Shown here one piece after another: positions 11,360 to 23,800 of a stretch of 64,000 nucleotides of DNA. Source of the stretch: Nemopilema nomurai (taxonomy: Eukaryota; Cnidaria; Scyphozoa; Rhizostomeae; Rhizostomatidae); contig ML133401.1 of NCBI GenBank assembly GCA_003864495.1, forward strand, positions 6,670,698-6,734,697, in the 5' to 3' direction. The number at the start of each line of letters is the position of its first letter. Position 1 is the first letter of the stretch. The translations under genes and the position numbers were made by a program. Under the pieces are notes generated by a model. That model made no database searches. It worked only from the letters and a program-made list of their open reading frames with translations, and was not told where the DNA came from.

Positions 11360-14029
11360 CTATAAATTTTCAAAATAAGAACATGAACAGCGACTTTGAC
11401 ATCTTACATAATATAACAAATCATAGCTGACAAGATTTGTTTCTTCGAGACAGTTGTCACTTGCATCAACTGAAACAGTAAAGTTCTTTTGAAAAACCAT
11501 GGCATCCTTGGAAGTAGAATGCTCCAATGATGTGCCAGTTGATGCAGCAACAGGATCATTCTCCGTCACGTTGCCAGACGCAGTGTCCAACGGAATGGAA
11601 GGAGGAGTGCTAGGACGAGACCTGGTGTTGACATCGCCTGTGCAGTCAGCAAACTTGCCTTGTTCTTCTTCTTCATTGTCTCCCAACCCAGAGAGCTTTT
11701 CATTGCTTCCGACAGCGAACGAAGGATGGTTGTTGATGCTAGCAACACTGAAGTCAGCCAAGACGAGTGCATTAGCATCGATTGGTTCTTCTTCTTGCAT
11801 ACAGGCAGCAGGCATATTAAGGTCAGCATCGTCTCCTTCATGGAAAGGCGATTCAACAGTGACATTGAAAAGGGTATCAGCATTTTTAGCTGTGGCATCA
11901 TCTTGCACAGAAGCACCAACAAAGACACTCTCCGTTTTATTGGTTGAAGGAATGACACAAGTGACGTCATCAGAAGCAGAGACGTCAACAAGGTCATTCT
12001 CTAAAACAAGGATATCAGCACATGAACCCGGAGAACCTTCTTTTGCGCAGACATCCATTTGGGCATCCTCAGAGTCTTGGTTTGGATTTACTTCATGGTG
12101 GGCAATACTTTTGTCACCAACTAGCCTTTCCTCAGTACCACCAATGTTGTTCATTATAGCGATGCCACATGTGCCATCTGGTGAGGATTCATTATGGATA
12201 ACAGCCTCTACCGAATCGGCAGCAAATGAGGAAACACAAGATCCATCTGCAATTGGGTCTTTTGTTTTGACATCAGCACCAAAGTAGATTTGATGTAGCA
12301 CGATTTGCAGTTTCATCAGAGTTGTCAATGGGTGCATTGGCGGGAGGATCAGCCTGTTCTTCTCGAATAATACCATCGACATTTGCATCTTCCGCATCAC
12401 TGCTGGCCATTTCATCTTTAGATGTATCATCAGTGAACGCGTTATTGGGTCTTCCATCTGCTTCTACATCGACGAAACCAGTCGATGCAACTTATTTTGG
12501 ACATCATTGAGGCATCGGTTAAGGCATCAGAAGTAATATCAGCAGAGTTGCCGTCATTTGTAATAGGACTTGGAACTTCAGCTGTGACAGCAGATGGAGC
12601 ATCAACTGTGGCACTAGTTGTCTCGTGACTTGAAATTTCAAGTAGGGCAAATGATTGGGACTCAGGTTTAGCACCATCTGGAGCATCGCAAGGACCATTT
12701 GTTCTAGAAACCATAACAAACAGGCCAGCAGAGGAAGGGTGCTCCGTAGAACTTGCAATGGGAGTCGTTGCGTCGCCATTCCCGGTAGAGTTATTGTCAA
12801 CAACAGAGGACTCAGTAAAATCATCAACATTGTTTCCAGCGATGATATTGGGTTGGGCATCAGCTAAGGCAGCCGTAGAAAGGCGATCAGTTGGACCTTC
12901 GTGAGCAACGACGTAACTTGTGCAGTCTCGTTATCATTACACTTTCAGCAGCCTCGTTTGTGACATCAACTGGATCAACAGAAGCTGCATTGGCCTGTTC
13001 ATTCGTCTGTGTTTCTCCATTCATCATGTTTTCTAGTTCATCGATCAATGCGGTGACGCTTACTGCATCAGTCTTTGTTGCTGTTGTGGCTGCGGAGGAG
13101 TCGGCACAGTCAGCCTCAGTCTGGCGGTTAAGACTGGGCAGTGCTTCTTTGCAGTGGCACTCTGTTGTGGGGTGTTCCAACTTCAGTGCAGCAGAGTCAG
13201 AGGCTGGAACAGGATTGTCACCATTGGTTAATTCATCAACGACGAGACACCCATCAACATCGACAGCTGCTTCAATGTTGGCCTCTGGCACTTCCATCTG
13301 ATGCTCCTCTTTCTTCTCTATCACGCCACTGTTTTCAGTTGCTACGCCTCCCGAAAACACCTGCACGAATTCAGAATCTCCATTGCCAATAATGGTATTA
13401 CTTAGTGTTGTCTGCTCCTGTAGGCCTCGAATGCACGGCCCATCTTGAACTTGCCCTGGAATGACATGCTCCTCCGCATCAATGGGCGTCACTAGTTCTG
13501 CTAGTGACTCTGTCGCACTGGCACCCATGGAATGATGGGATTGTCTGAAAATTTGTGCATAGATTTCTGTTTTGATCTCGTCATAGGTTCTTGGTTGTGC
13601 TCTTTGCTGTGAGAGCTGCTAACATCCAGTCGAGACAAACATTTCACTTCTGGATCATCTTCAACATCAACAAGGCAAGAATCAGCATACTGTTGGGTGA
13701 GTTTTGTCCTTCCGAAGTCATACGGCTCAAGAGGAGATGTGGCAGCGTCTTTCTTCGTCTTCAAGGCAGGAGGGTCGAATTAGGATTCAGTTTTATTAGC
13801 AATTTATAGAAATTTGTTAACGAATGCGATAATTACTTAAATTGATAAATGACCAACTTTAAATCTGCTTACTTTTTCTGGTATTTCAACAGGTTGCTTA
13901 ATAAAATATTCTGCCTGCGGAAAAGCTGCAGTTTGACGAAACTTTTCGATATATTTGAAGATGGTATAAATGAGTGTATTTCTTATATAGATGATTGTTT
14001 TGGTTGATTGTAAAGCTTGGATCAAGCAT
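11360..14029 (-). pseudogene. Acidic-protein gene, second copy, broken by frameshifts
   Basis: This is a near-identical copy of 3417-6032. Small indels, mostly deletions relative to the first copy, break the long frame near 12283-12302, 12480-12505, 12915, 12938 and 13598. A further change near 11443 replaces the normal C-terminus by about 30 foreign codons ending at 11360. The putative exon 1 (14029 down to about 13870) has the extra A that also shifts the frame. The surrounding bases are so similar to the first copy that either very recent decay or uncorrected indel errors in a long-read assembly could explain the pattern. Confidence 0.7.
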
Positions 14030-15000
14030 TTATAGAAGCATCGAAGAGTACTGTTTACCTTTGTTGACTTTGGTCTCTCTGTTTGGATGGTCCTCGGCTG
14101 ACTTGTCTCTTTGTTTGAGTTGATTATTCCTGTTGATCCTAACGAAATAAAATTTTCGTTATTGAAGTATTTCTCTTATCAATAATTTCAGGATGATCGC
14201 AAGCATTGAGCACGGCTGAGATGCAAAAAGGACTGCATGGCTGGCCAGGTATTGCAAAGCTTTCATTGATAGCCTCACCACTTCTGTTCCATTTTTTGGA
14301 TTTCTTAAAGCTAAAAAGATGTCATATTCTGTAGTTTGCCTACCTTCTGGTCTCTGTGAGTCACAACATTTGACTGTTCGGGTTGTCGCTGCACCTATGC
14401 GATTGGATCTCCATCCTGTATCAGAATTTGAACTCGTTATCTATATAATCTACTTAATTAAAGATGTCCAATGAAGATCTTTGCAAGAGTTTTTCTGATG
14501 AGAGTAAGATTTCACAATGGCTAGAAAAAGCGGAACTAGTTTTCGCATACTTAAAGTACATTTTTCGTCCTACACTCCTCAGAGTATGCAAACGTGGGAA
14601 GATAACCAAAAACTGACCGAATAAATAGCCAGATGCGGATCGAAAACACTAGAGGGTGATAACCAGAGCGCGTGATTGGCTAGATTCTTTGCGTGCAAAG
14701 TTAATAAGAGAAGAAAGTCTACTCATCCGTTAAGTGCATACGACTTTTATTGCCCCAAAAAGACATACCAAAACAGCAGAGCATCTTCGACATATTTGTG
14801 CCGCCCATGATTGCGAACTCTCGTGGTCCGTGAATAGTGTTTTGTTTCGAATAGACCAACTGCTTCTAGTTCGAGAATTAAATGCGCAAAGGCGTGCGAG
14901 TCCTTTGTATGGTATTAAGCAAATGAACATCAGTTTAAGCATCTTACGTCACATCCATAACTTAAGACGCGAAATTGACTCGCTGCGCATGATCTAGCCT
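13804..15000. repeat. Block A, third copy, with a 168-bp insertion
   Basis: It matches 1-1135 apart from a deletion of about 40 bp near 14226 and an insertion at 14516-14683, which is one arm of the inverted repeat described at 16106-16271. Homology to block A stops at 15000, where the Penelope-like body begins. This block would be the 5' region of the broken second gene copy. Confidence 0.8.
14516..14683 (-). repeat. Left arm of inverted repeat (Penelope-type terminal repeat)
   Basis: The reverse complement of this segment matches 16106-16271 along its whole length, with only scattered differences (for example ccaatcacgcgctct at 16107 against its complement at 14667-14681). Penelope-like elements are known to carry terminal repeats that may be inverted. 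The arm is embedded in block A sequence about 315 bp away from the element body. Confidence 0.75.
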
Positions 15001-16105
15001 CTTTTTCGCTTTTGCCGCATCAGCAATTCACAAACGACGGATTTTCTTCTTTGTTGTTCCAATAAATTTTCTCGAACTCTTTCCGCACGTTCTCCGTTAT
15101 TGGTACAAAATGTTTTGCTATAGAATATCTACCTATCACAAAAATTGTCAATCATTTTAATACTGATGGAAAACTCAACTCGTTACATCCAGCCCTAAAA
15201 TTCACTATAGAGAAGGAACAAAACAACTCCTTGAATTTTCTGGATGTTTCGGTTCAAAAGGAGGGCGATTCTTTTTTCACCAGTGTCTATAGGAAACCAA
15301 CATTTACTGGTCAATGTATTCACTGGAATTCCTTTAGCCCTAAGAAAGGAAATTGGTCTCATTAAAACCTTAGTTCACAGGGCGCTCATGATTTGCTCCA
15401 AAACTATGCTCACTTCTGAACTCGATACAATAAAACGTATCCTTATTGAAAATGGCTACCCTGATGATATCATTTCGAAGTGTTTCAAACAAAAAATTGC
15501 CAGTTTCATCTCTGACAAGCATTTTGGACCTGAAAAGTGCCTTGTTTACCTCGAATTACCTAGGATTGGTGACGTTTCACTAAATTTGAAAATCAGATTA
15601 AAAAAGCCATAAATTTCTGCTATTCAGCTGTGAATCCTTGTGTGGTCTACAATGCTAAGACCATGTTTTCCTCCACCCAAAAGGATTGCGTTCTTGCCTT
15701 CAAAAATGAATGTATGAATTTTGTTGCCGATGTGAAGCTCGGTATGTAGGACGCACTACTCAAAGACTGGAGGATAAAATAAAGCAGTATGTTCCCACGA
15801 GCATAAGGACCAAAACGTCTGCAGAAAGAGAGCAGCCGCGTCGAAATTGTAAAAGACGCAATGCCCAAATCAATTGTGATTCGGCTATAGGACAACATCT
15901 TTTAGAGAATCCAGATTTCGCCAAAACATACAGTGACGACAATTTTCGTAAAATTGGGCAAGCTAGGTCGTCCTTTCACCTAGGTGTTTTGGAGTCTGTC
16001 TGTATTTCAATTGAAAATCCCATTCTTTGTAGACAGAAAGAGTTCGTCTTTTCCCTTGGGCTCTTCTAAAGTTAGGTGTTAAGAAACGCAGATTTGTCAA
16101 TTATA
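15001..16105 (+). mobile_element. Penelope-like element fragment: end of reverse transcriptase plus GIY-YIG endonuclease
   Basis: Near 15170-15330 one frame reads HPALKFTIEKEQNNSLNFLD and then SVYRKPTFTGQ, the thumb region found in Penelope reverse transcriptases. After a frameshift the frame at 15244-15612 continues with LIKTLVHRALMICS and a GYPDDII segment. A second shift leads to 15710-16069, a GIY-YIG type domain with ARYVGRTTQRLEDKIKQYVP, a conserved-looking glutamate in LGVLESV, and the characteristic ending LCRQKEFVFSLGLF. The reverse-transcriptase catalytic motifs are absent, so the copy is truncated at its 5' side and inactive. Confidence 0.85.
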
Positions 16106-16271
16106 ACCAATCACGCGCTCTGCTTATCACCATCTAGTGTTTTCGATCCGCAACTGGCTATTTATTCGGTCAGTTTTTAGCTATCTTCCGACGTTTGCAT
16201 ACTCTGAGGAGTGTCGGACGAAAAAAAGTACTTTTAAGTATGCGAAAACTAGTTCCGCTTTTCTAGCAATT
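16106..16271 (+). repeat. Right arm of inverted repeat (Penelope-type terminal repeat)
   Basis: Follows about 35 bp after the stop codon of the GIY-YIG domain and is the inverted counterpart of 14516-14683. The position directly 3' of the endonuclease is where a Penelope terminal repeat is expected. Confidence 0.75.
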
Positions 16272-16289
16272 GTGAAGATTTGTACCACA

Positions 16290-19200
16290 AAGCACTTGTT
16301 CAAAGTGTTAATAATGAAGCCTGATGAGACTCAAACAAGTGACATTGCAGAAGCTCAAATTTGTGAAAAAGCATCTTATTTTGGCCGCGCTAAAGAGGAA
16401 TGGGTCGAAGAGAACGGCTCCCTAGATAACATGGAATCTATCTCGGATAACGCTAGACTAGCAAAGCAGGCACATTTTTAATCGAAGGCTTTTACAGAGG
16501 GGATCTTTTATGCAATCAGAAAGGAAGTGGTTACCAGTGCTATAAACTTCTTGGAATAGGGTCTTAATTTTGAGTAGGAAGGAATCATATCTTGAAGACT
16601 ATTAAGGACATTTCCTGTTCTAAACTTTGTAACTTCAAAATCATTCTACTTCATAACTTGTAATAATATTTGAAATGCGGAGGCATATCAGGGAGTCCAT
16701 TGAAAAGCTTCCTGGCACCAGCTTGAATGGCATTTGCTTATTTTAGGCCAAAGACTTGTCCTTTTGGAATAAGAATTTTCGGCAAGGATTCTGTTCATAC
16801 TCGCTCAAATTTTGCTATCTGCAATTACCGTCGTATCAGCTGATAGTGTGGTTGTTGCGAGAAGTGTTTCTTAATACAAGATTACATATTCAAAATTGAG
16901 GGGATCGACACTTAAAAATTAAGAAGTAGACGCAATCAACATTAAGAAGTAGACGTCTGATTGCAGGAATGGTTTCCCAACATCAATGTCTAGCCATAGC
17001 AAGATTTTTAGCATAAACGGATCGTCGTGAATCATGGCCACTTGTTTCTAAATCTTTTTGAATAAATTTATTGGAACTTGAATTAACCGTATATTTGCAT
17101 CTTAAATGGCTGAAATTTGAATTCTTTTTTATTTGTAACAATCTTTGAATTAGGAGACCATAAAAGCGTTCTAAAAGGTGCCCCACCTCCAATTCTACCG
17201 TTTTTTATTATCCTTTCCGTTCCTTTTCAAAATCTTGCCCCTCCTACGCAAACACGGCACTGCCGTGTTTGGAGCACTCTTTTCTTTGAAAAAAGGAAGT
17301 TTAAACATCGACAAAGAAGTAGTAAAGCGATAGAGAATTAATAGACAGGGATAAAGAAATGAAAACTAAAGAAATATTCATTTTCAAAATCAATCCTTGG
17401 AAAACCATGCATTAAATATTTACCTATAAAGGAGTCTGCCATATTCTTTATAGGCAAGTAAAGGAATTTTCTGATAAATTTAAAAAAGCATACATGCCTG
17501 GAATAAAGATAAATGTAGCTGTAAAATATGTAAATAGGTAAATCAATAGTGTATTTTTTCTTCTTGTGTTTATAGGTATCATTAATTAGTTTTGAATATT
17601 TATCTATGTATATTAACTGTGGCTCATACGAACTCTAAATGAGGAGATTATCATTATTATCAATGTTGTTGTTATTTTCTCATCCCGCACTCATTTTGAC
17701 TACTACGAAGGCACACTCCCCGAACACGTGGGTAGATATGTCCAAAGTAGGCCCAATGTTATGATGGCAAATAAGCGGGAAAATTTGGGTTCGCTTTGCC
17801 TTACGTGTAAAAGTTTCCTTGAAGAGGACAGTGTGAGTATTTCAACTGGTTTTAAAGTACTTAAGGTTTCTTTATTTCTACTTTGTGCCATTCTGCAAGT
17901 TAAAGTTTGCCTTGGACGACTCCTGGGTAGCGTTGTTTTTCCGTTCAGGGGAAGAATTTGGCAGAAAAGCATCTTGAGATCCTTGTTCATTGTAAATTTT
18001 GGCGTTAACAAGGATATTTGGAGCTTTTTGATATTTGCAATGTGAAAAATAGGTATGCTTTGAAAAGTTATAGGTCAATGATTGATGGCTTGTGTTCTGG
18101 AATTTTGGCACCGACGGTAGGCTCTGTGACGTCATATAAAATTATTCAATCCATCGTTAAAAATTTCTTTTATTTTTGACGAAACTCGTTCAACTTGCAA
18201 AATCTGCTTTTTATGACAATAGAGATGCTATGCAGGAGTGAGGAGAACTTGCCATACTTGTACATTAAGACTGCAGTGTTGCCATGGTTATTTATTATGA
18301 CTCATGATTTTGAGCAAGGGTCTCCTTGTGTCTCATTTGACAATTTGCCCAGTTGTGTAGAGTCAATAAAACTGCCAAAATGTCTACCAGTGACACCTCA
18401 AGCTGCAAAAGGCCAACTTTGGCTGACCAATGCACCATTCCAGGAACCAGAAATTTCCATCTGTTCAACTTTTGAATCAAAAGATTCTATTTTAGTATAC
18501 TTCTAATGATAACAGTTTGCAGGAACCTTTTCTTTTGCTTCTAATACCCTGGAGTTGGCTTAAGAGCTCAAAAGAATGAACATGTCTCTTGTATCAATAA
18601 GTGCTGGGTTGGCATGATTTTTTAACAAGGCAACTTTCTGTTATAAAAATCTCTATTCTGTGAGATTGGTTCTCAAGCAAAGAAGATTTGAAGCAAAAAA
18701 GATGCCAAGATGCAAACGTGATATTCAATACCAAGTGTACCCAAGAAAACCACATTTGCAAAGTTGCCCTAGTAGATTTTTCTGTTAATTTGCACAAGTG
18801 TAAGACTTCATCAGAAAAATTCAAACCCACAATTTTTTCATCTGAGGTTTTTGCTTTGAAGTTCTTAGCTATGATCAACTGGTAGCTGGTTGTGACCTGA
18901 GAAGCTTCAGTATGGAAAACCAACAAATATAGTATTGTATACAGACCTGCCTGATATAAAGTACTAATTGTGTAAAATTTCAATCTCGCTCCACTTCGAG
19001 ATATTCTGCATTAACTTTTTAGTAGCCAAAGATTGTCTCGAAAAAGTATTATCAAAATCATGTTACACTTCTGGGCATGGTCAGTACTTGGTTTCCTAGG
19101 CATTTAAGTTGCTTAGCTTGAAAAGTAGAAGTCACTTTTGTTGTAGTCAGATTCAGAATTGCAAGAGCTTTTGTTTGGTACTAAAATCTTTATTGCAACA

Positions 19201-20200
19201 GGGCTTTCACATTCAGAAATTGACACGTGTGACAAAAAACGTGCATGATCAGTGTAGGGCGCGCGATTCAAATTTATTTGATAACACAAAATAATGAAGC
19301 TTTTTTAAATAGAAAGGCTTTATTTTAAATGAACAAAATACATCGTTTGTTAAACATGTTAAAGTTCTGTTCTAGGAAAGAAATAGGAAAGACAGGCTCT
19401 AGCAAATGGAAACAACCAGGCAGCCCCCGTTTGACCAACAGTTGGCAAACAACACTTAAACATGTGACAGTACATTAAAAATCTATCATAGACTATGCTA
19501 TTGTTTTCATTTCAAAAATGAGTCATTCTCAATGGGATCGGCCAAGCAGCCGGAAATCGCTCTCTACAAGAGAAATATTAATCACTGGGCTGTCGCGTGC
19601 CCTCCACAGAAAGCCCTGTTGTAAGTGCTACAGCACAGAAGCATGTCAATCTGGGTGTGCCCCAAAGGACACCAAACAGGTGAATAAAAGCATTTTATGA
19701 CTTGTCCGAACTCTGAAACAAGTTGACCTAAAACCCTGAAATTTTGGGCATGAGTTTTTGTCATGAAGTCTTACATATGAGCAAATTTACAGGAAAATCT
19801 ATGATGGTCAATTTACAAGCTGGGTAAACTTGGTATGAAATATCTTTAACATTGAAAGAAAGAAAGAATAACTAGCAGGGTATTTCAGGTTTTTGTAGCT
19901 CATTTGTGTCTAAGACAGTACATTCACTTATTCCTGCTTTTAAAGGGAGCTTTGGTTGCATGTATGTCTGACACTGAATTTATCTTCATATTTTGAATTT
20001 CACTTAGTATATATATTGAATTTAAAAGGTGATTGTACATTATGCTTTAAGACAAATACTTTGGATCTTCTGTTTACTTTCTTCAAACCTGTTACCAACA
20101 ATGGTAATGAAGATCATAGTTAATTTGAGTTAGTAGTAATGTATTATACATTTTGTTTTGAATTGGACAAGAGAAAGGTACAATTGATAAAGGTATTCTT
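16290..20200. other. Region without a supported gene
   Basis: Several open frames of 60-130 codons occur on both strands (for example 16313-16481, 17703-18135, 18195-18506 and 18594-18983) but none has a recognisable family or convincing splice context. The best exon candidate is 19518-19679: cysteine-rich, ending in a good donor (aaacag/gtgaat) in phase 0. It does not match the phase-1 acceptor of the next known exon at 20208, so it would need another exon in between. The 5' exons of the PRDM gene, including any KRAB-like exon, should lie here if they exist. Confidence 0.5.
17249..17271. repeat. Perfect 23-bp palindrome
   Basis: Two 11-base arms, CAAACACGGCA and its complement, are separated by one base. 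Similar bases (gccgtgtttgggg) occur once more near 25457, so it may be the junction of a small inverted-repeat element. No function is evident. Confidence 0.6.
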
Positions 20201-20207
20201 TTTTTAG

Positions 20208-20867
20208 TGAGTAATGTGCACTTGATGGATGAGGTGCGAAATGTAGAAATTGAAATGAAAATTGAGGAATTGGATCATAGTAACAAAGAAACAAGTGTTC
20301 TAAAGCAAGTTAATGGTGAAAATGAAACACAAACTAAAAATGGGAGCTGCTTGATAGCAAAGCCATCAGAAGGGAATGCAGATGAGAAAAGGAAGTCTGA
20401 GAATATGGGTCACAACTGCGAGGCTCTATACACAACTGAAATAAGTGGAAAAAATGATGTGGGAATGCAGATGATGGATGACTATTGCATGAAAACAAAT
20501 CCATCAAAAATAGCTTCAACTGATGCAACAGAAGCATGGAATGTGATTGGTGGCTGCTTAATGGCATATCCATCAGAAGCAAGAGGACAGGACGAAAAGG
20601 GCATGCAAATCCAAGACTGTCTGGTACTGAGCCCACCACAAAGAAATGCAGAAAGTGATGCTGAGGCTGGGAATGTGAGTTGCAATGGTGAAAGAATGCA
20701 TCAATCAGAAGAAAATTCAGGGAATGAAATGGATGCCAGGAATTTGTGTGACAATAAAGTAGAAGCATTAGTAAAAAGTGAAAAGGACTCTAATTTTCCC
20801 TGTGTTGAGGATGAAAAGGAGACCCAGATTATGGGCATTAACAAGCAGATATCAAGTGTACAGTCAG
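20208..20867 (+). CDS. First recognised exon of the PRDM gene: acidic, degenerate repeats
   Basis: Starts after a strong acceptor (ttttttttag) and is open only in phase 1; the first ATG in frame is 20225, which could be the start codon if the upstream part is untranslated. The peptide is acidic and contains loosely repeated units of about 35-40 residues, each with a Cys-hydrophobic-Pro core (CLIAKPSE, CMKTNPSK, CLMAYPSE, CLVLSPPQ) followed by an acidic stretch and a Met-Gln or similar motif. It has no known domain. The exon ends at a cag/gtattc donor. Confidence 0.6.
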
Positions 20868-23800
20868 GTATTCATTTTTTGATTTACGTCATTGCCACCC
20901 AGCTTAGGATTGATTTCATCATCATTTGTCAAGGAAGCACTGCAGGCTTTTTTAATTACTTGTCCCTTTATTTAGCTGAAATTTGCAAAGACGTGGCGGT
21001 GGTAATAAGGAGAATCTCATGGGATCAAACACAGCACAGTGCAATTTTGCCAATAGGTTCAAGTGATCTTAGTTCCCAACGACAGACTCGCCCTAGAAAA
21101 AAGAAGAATTATAAAAAGTTGAGCTGTGGTTGTGTGCTTTGCAATGACAAGACTGAAGGGGGCACAGGTATTTTTATTTTGAGTTTATTTATACCTTATA
21201 TTGTTGATTGTGTTCCAATAAAGGGTGCTTTTCAATGCTTGGAGGAAGGGGTGACCATATCAATGTATTAGGTGACTGGTTTTCTATGATAAAGTATTTT
21301 TCAGATGGAACTTTGCTAATCTGCTCACCAAGACAGAAGTCTAATATTTTTAATGCAAGCAAACTCCGTGTTCAATATACCGTATTCTGCACCTTGTTTT
21401 TCTCTGGATGATCCTTTTGTACAACATCAAGATCCCATATAACAGTTATTTTCCTTCAAATAACAATCAATGAAATGTTTTCGCCTCATAGATTTCTTTT
21501 AACACAATGTCTTTCAGGTGGTGATGCGGAAAACGGATCTCCGAAGTCTAATGTGTCAACGCCAAGAGGCACAATAGAAGATACCGAGAATGACTCGATA
21601 CACAGCTTAGACGTAGCAGCAGAGGAAAGTGATGCAAGTAAAACCGGAGAATCAAGCTGTTCTGAAGATGAAAACGTGGATGCAGTGGGAGATATATATG
21701 CTACGACCAGTGAAGTATCTGATGATTCCAAAAGGAGTCTCAGTAAAGGAGAATCTAGCGAATCAATTAATGAAGAAGGAAGTTCTGAAACAGAGGTTTG
21801 TTCGCCATGTGGGCATATATTTTGTTTTTAAGCATTTTTAGGCTTGATTAAGAATATGATCGAAGCGAGTACATGTTAACTTATAGTATAATATCTTAAT
21901 GAATAAGTTAATGAAAAATATCGCCTTATGTAACGGATGAATCAGTCATAATTATTGATAAATAAGTCAGTTGATGAATCAGTCATGTTATCATTGCGCA
22001 ATGATTAAGTCGTAAAAATGAATCGCCAAAAGGTCACAAACGAACACCCTTTCTAGCCATCTCCAGCTGCTTCGATTGCAAGATGAAGACTAATATTACC
22101 ATTTCAAATAGCCTGCCTGTCGCCTGACTCCTAGAAAGAAAATTACGAACATTTGGTGGACAACTTAATTTTTGGTTTGCAGTTTCTAATTGTAGCCTAT
22201 TTCCCTCCAATTACCATTTATACTGAAAGCATATTGACATTGGCCTTTATTGTTACTGTTGTATTTAGTCCTTTGTATTGATCTTCTTTGAGTCCTTCAT
22301 CATGCTCTCAAAGTCCCTACCATGTGCTGTAGATATCATTGTTGTTTGGATCGCATTGACCTTTGACCTTTTCCTCCTCTACTTAAGGAAAGTGACATCG
22401 AGGAAGATGAGTTATCGGAAGACTTTAACGAATTGAATTTGAACTGTGACAATCCACCGTGTGACACTGATCATTTTCTCTGTAAGATTTTTTCTCATCT
22501 GTGTTTTGATTTTTGCCTTACTCTTTCTCTGTAAGTGAATTTTTGGTGGCTGCCACAGCGGGCCCTATGTCGTCATTGGTGTGGATAGATTACTTGAAAT
22601 GCTTTATATAAATTTGCATGGAATGAACACCTTTTCGTAAATGTACTCGATAGGAGCAGGGGTCCTGAGACTTGGTTCGTATATGGCTGCTATACTTAAA
22701 GATGGTTTTGACATTAGAGAGGTTTTTGCTTAGTTTTATGTGCGATACCCCCATTGCCCGATGACACTGTCTTTTGAAGCATGGAGTGCAATGATAGATC
22801 GAGGAATCCTTCGATGTTTATATCGATTCTCAATATTTGGTCGTTTGCCTTTAATTGGTCCCAATGGCTATTCGCTGTTGTTGTTGCTGCTGGTGGTAGT
22901 GTTGTTGCTGCTGCTGGTAGTGTTGTTGCTGCTGCTGGTAGTGTTGTTGCTGCTGCTGGTAGTGTTGTTGCTGCTGCTGGTAATGTTGTTGCTGCCGTGA
23001 CCTCTTTTGTTTTCGTACTTACCAAATGCTATGGTGCATCTACGACGATTGCGTTTTGATTGAACACGTTCACATGGGATGTCCTTGTTCATTTCAGATT
23101 GCGAAAAGTGCAATGGCATGTTTCACGGCGAGTGTCCTATCGATGGCCCTGAAATCTGCATGCAAGACAAGGCTTTCGACGAGAACTCTGGCACGAAGAG
23201 GGCCATTGGCACGCTGCCGGACGAGCTCTACCTCGACGAGTCCTCCATCCCAGGTGCTGGCATTGGTGTCTTCGCCAAAACGGAGATCGACGAGCGAGTC
23301 CGCTTCGGACCCTACGCGGGTGTGGCAGTCATCGATGACGTCATCGAATCTGGGTATCAATGGCAGGTCAGTTAATGTTGTGTTTATTCTAGCTTTTGTT
23401 CTTTCGTTCGCTTCTGTTCTGCTCGAAAGAATATCTAGTTTCTCCTTACCTCAATAATATTTGTCTGCATGCTCTTCGTAAAGGGGGCTGACTTGTTCAA
23501 GATTTGCAATAAAGTAACTCCAGCTTGATCGGATTTTTCATCCGGACAAATGTTTTCACACTTTGTCCGGACACACGTTGTCCCAAGCTATTTTGTAATT
23601 TATCAACCAGTTTCACCTGATGTTAATGTGCCCGAGTAAAAAGTGTCACTATATATACATCCATACCAATAGACAGATATTGGTAGTTTATAAACAACTT
23701 CAGATTCAAAATGTGAAAACTTTCAAAATCCAATCTCTGATGATGGAAGGCACTATAGAGTCTTTCCTTTACTCTAGTCTTTGATCTAGTTGTCAATTTC

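Larger units (their letters stand above)
1..15000. repeat. Tandem array of acidic-protein gene blocks
   Basis: The same sequence recurs three times in direct orientation. Block A is 1-1135, 5811-6945 and 13804-15000; block C is 2745-5810 and 10749-13803. By eye A and C copies are almost identical, while the spacers between them (1136-2744 and 6946-10748) are clearly diverged where they still align. Since the gene runs on the minus strand with its 5' end in A and its body in C, the conserved unit is a C+A gene block of about 4.2 kb and B is intergenic. Block A of the third copy has lost about 40 bp near 14226 and gained a 168-bp insertion at 14516. Confidence 0.9.

Noticed and set aside
16313..16481. 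Possible KRAB-like exon (YFGRAKEEWVEE)
   Set aside because: Only the YF...EEW fragment resembles a KRAB A box; the rest does not align, no donor follows, and it directly abuts the Penelope remnant.
22714..23119. Ala/Thr/Ser- or Val/Leu-rich frames around 22.9 kb
   Set aside because: They read through a 21-bp GTT/GCT repeat; the real exon begins at 23098 with the zinc knuckle.
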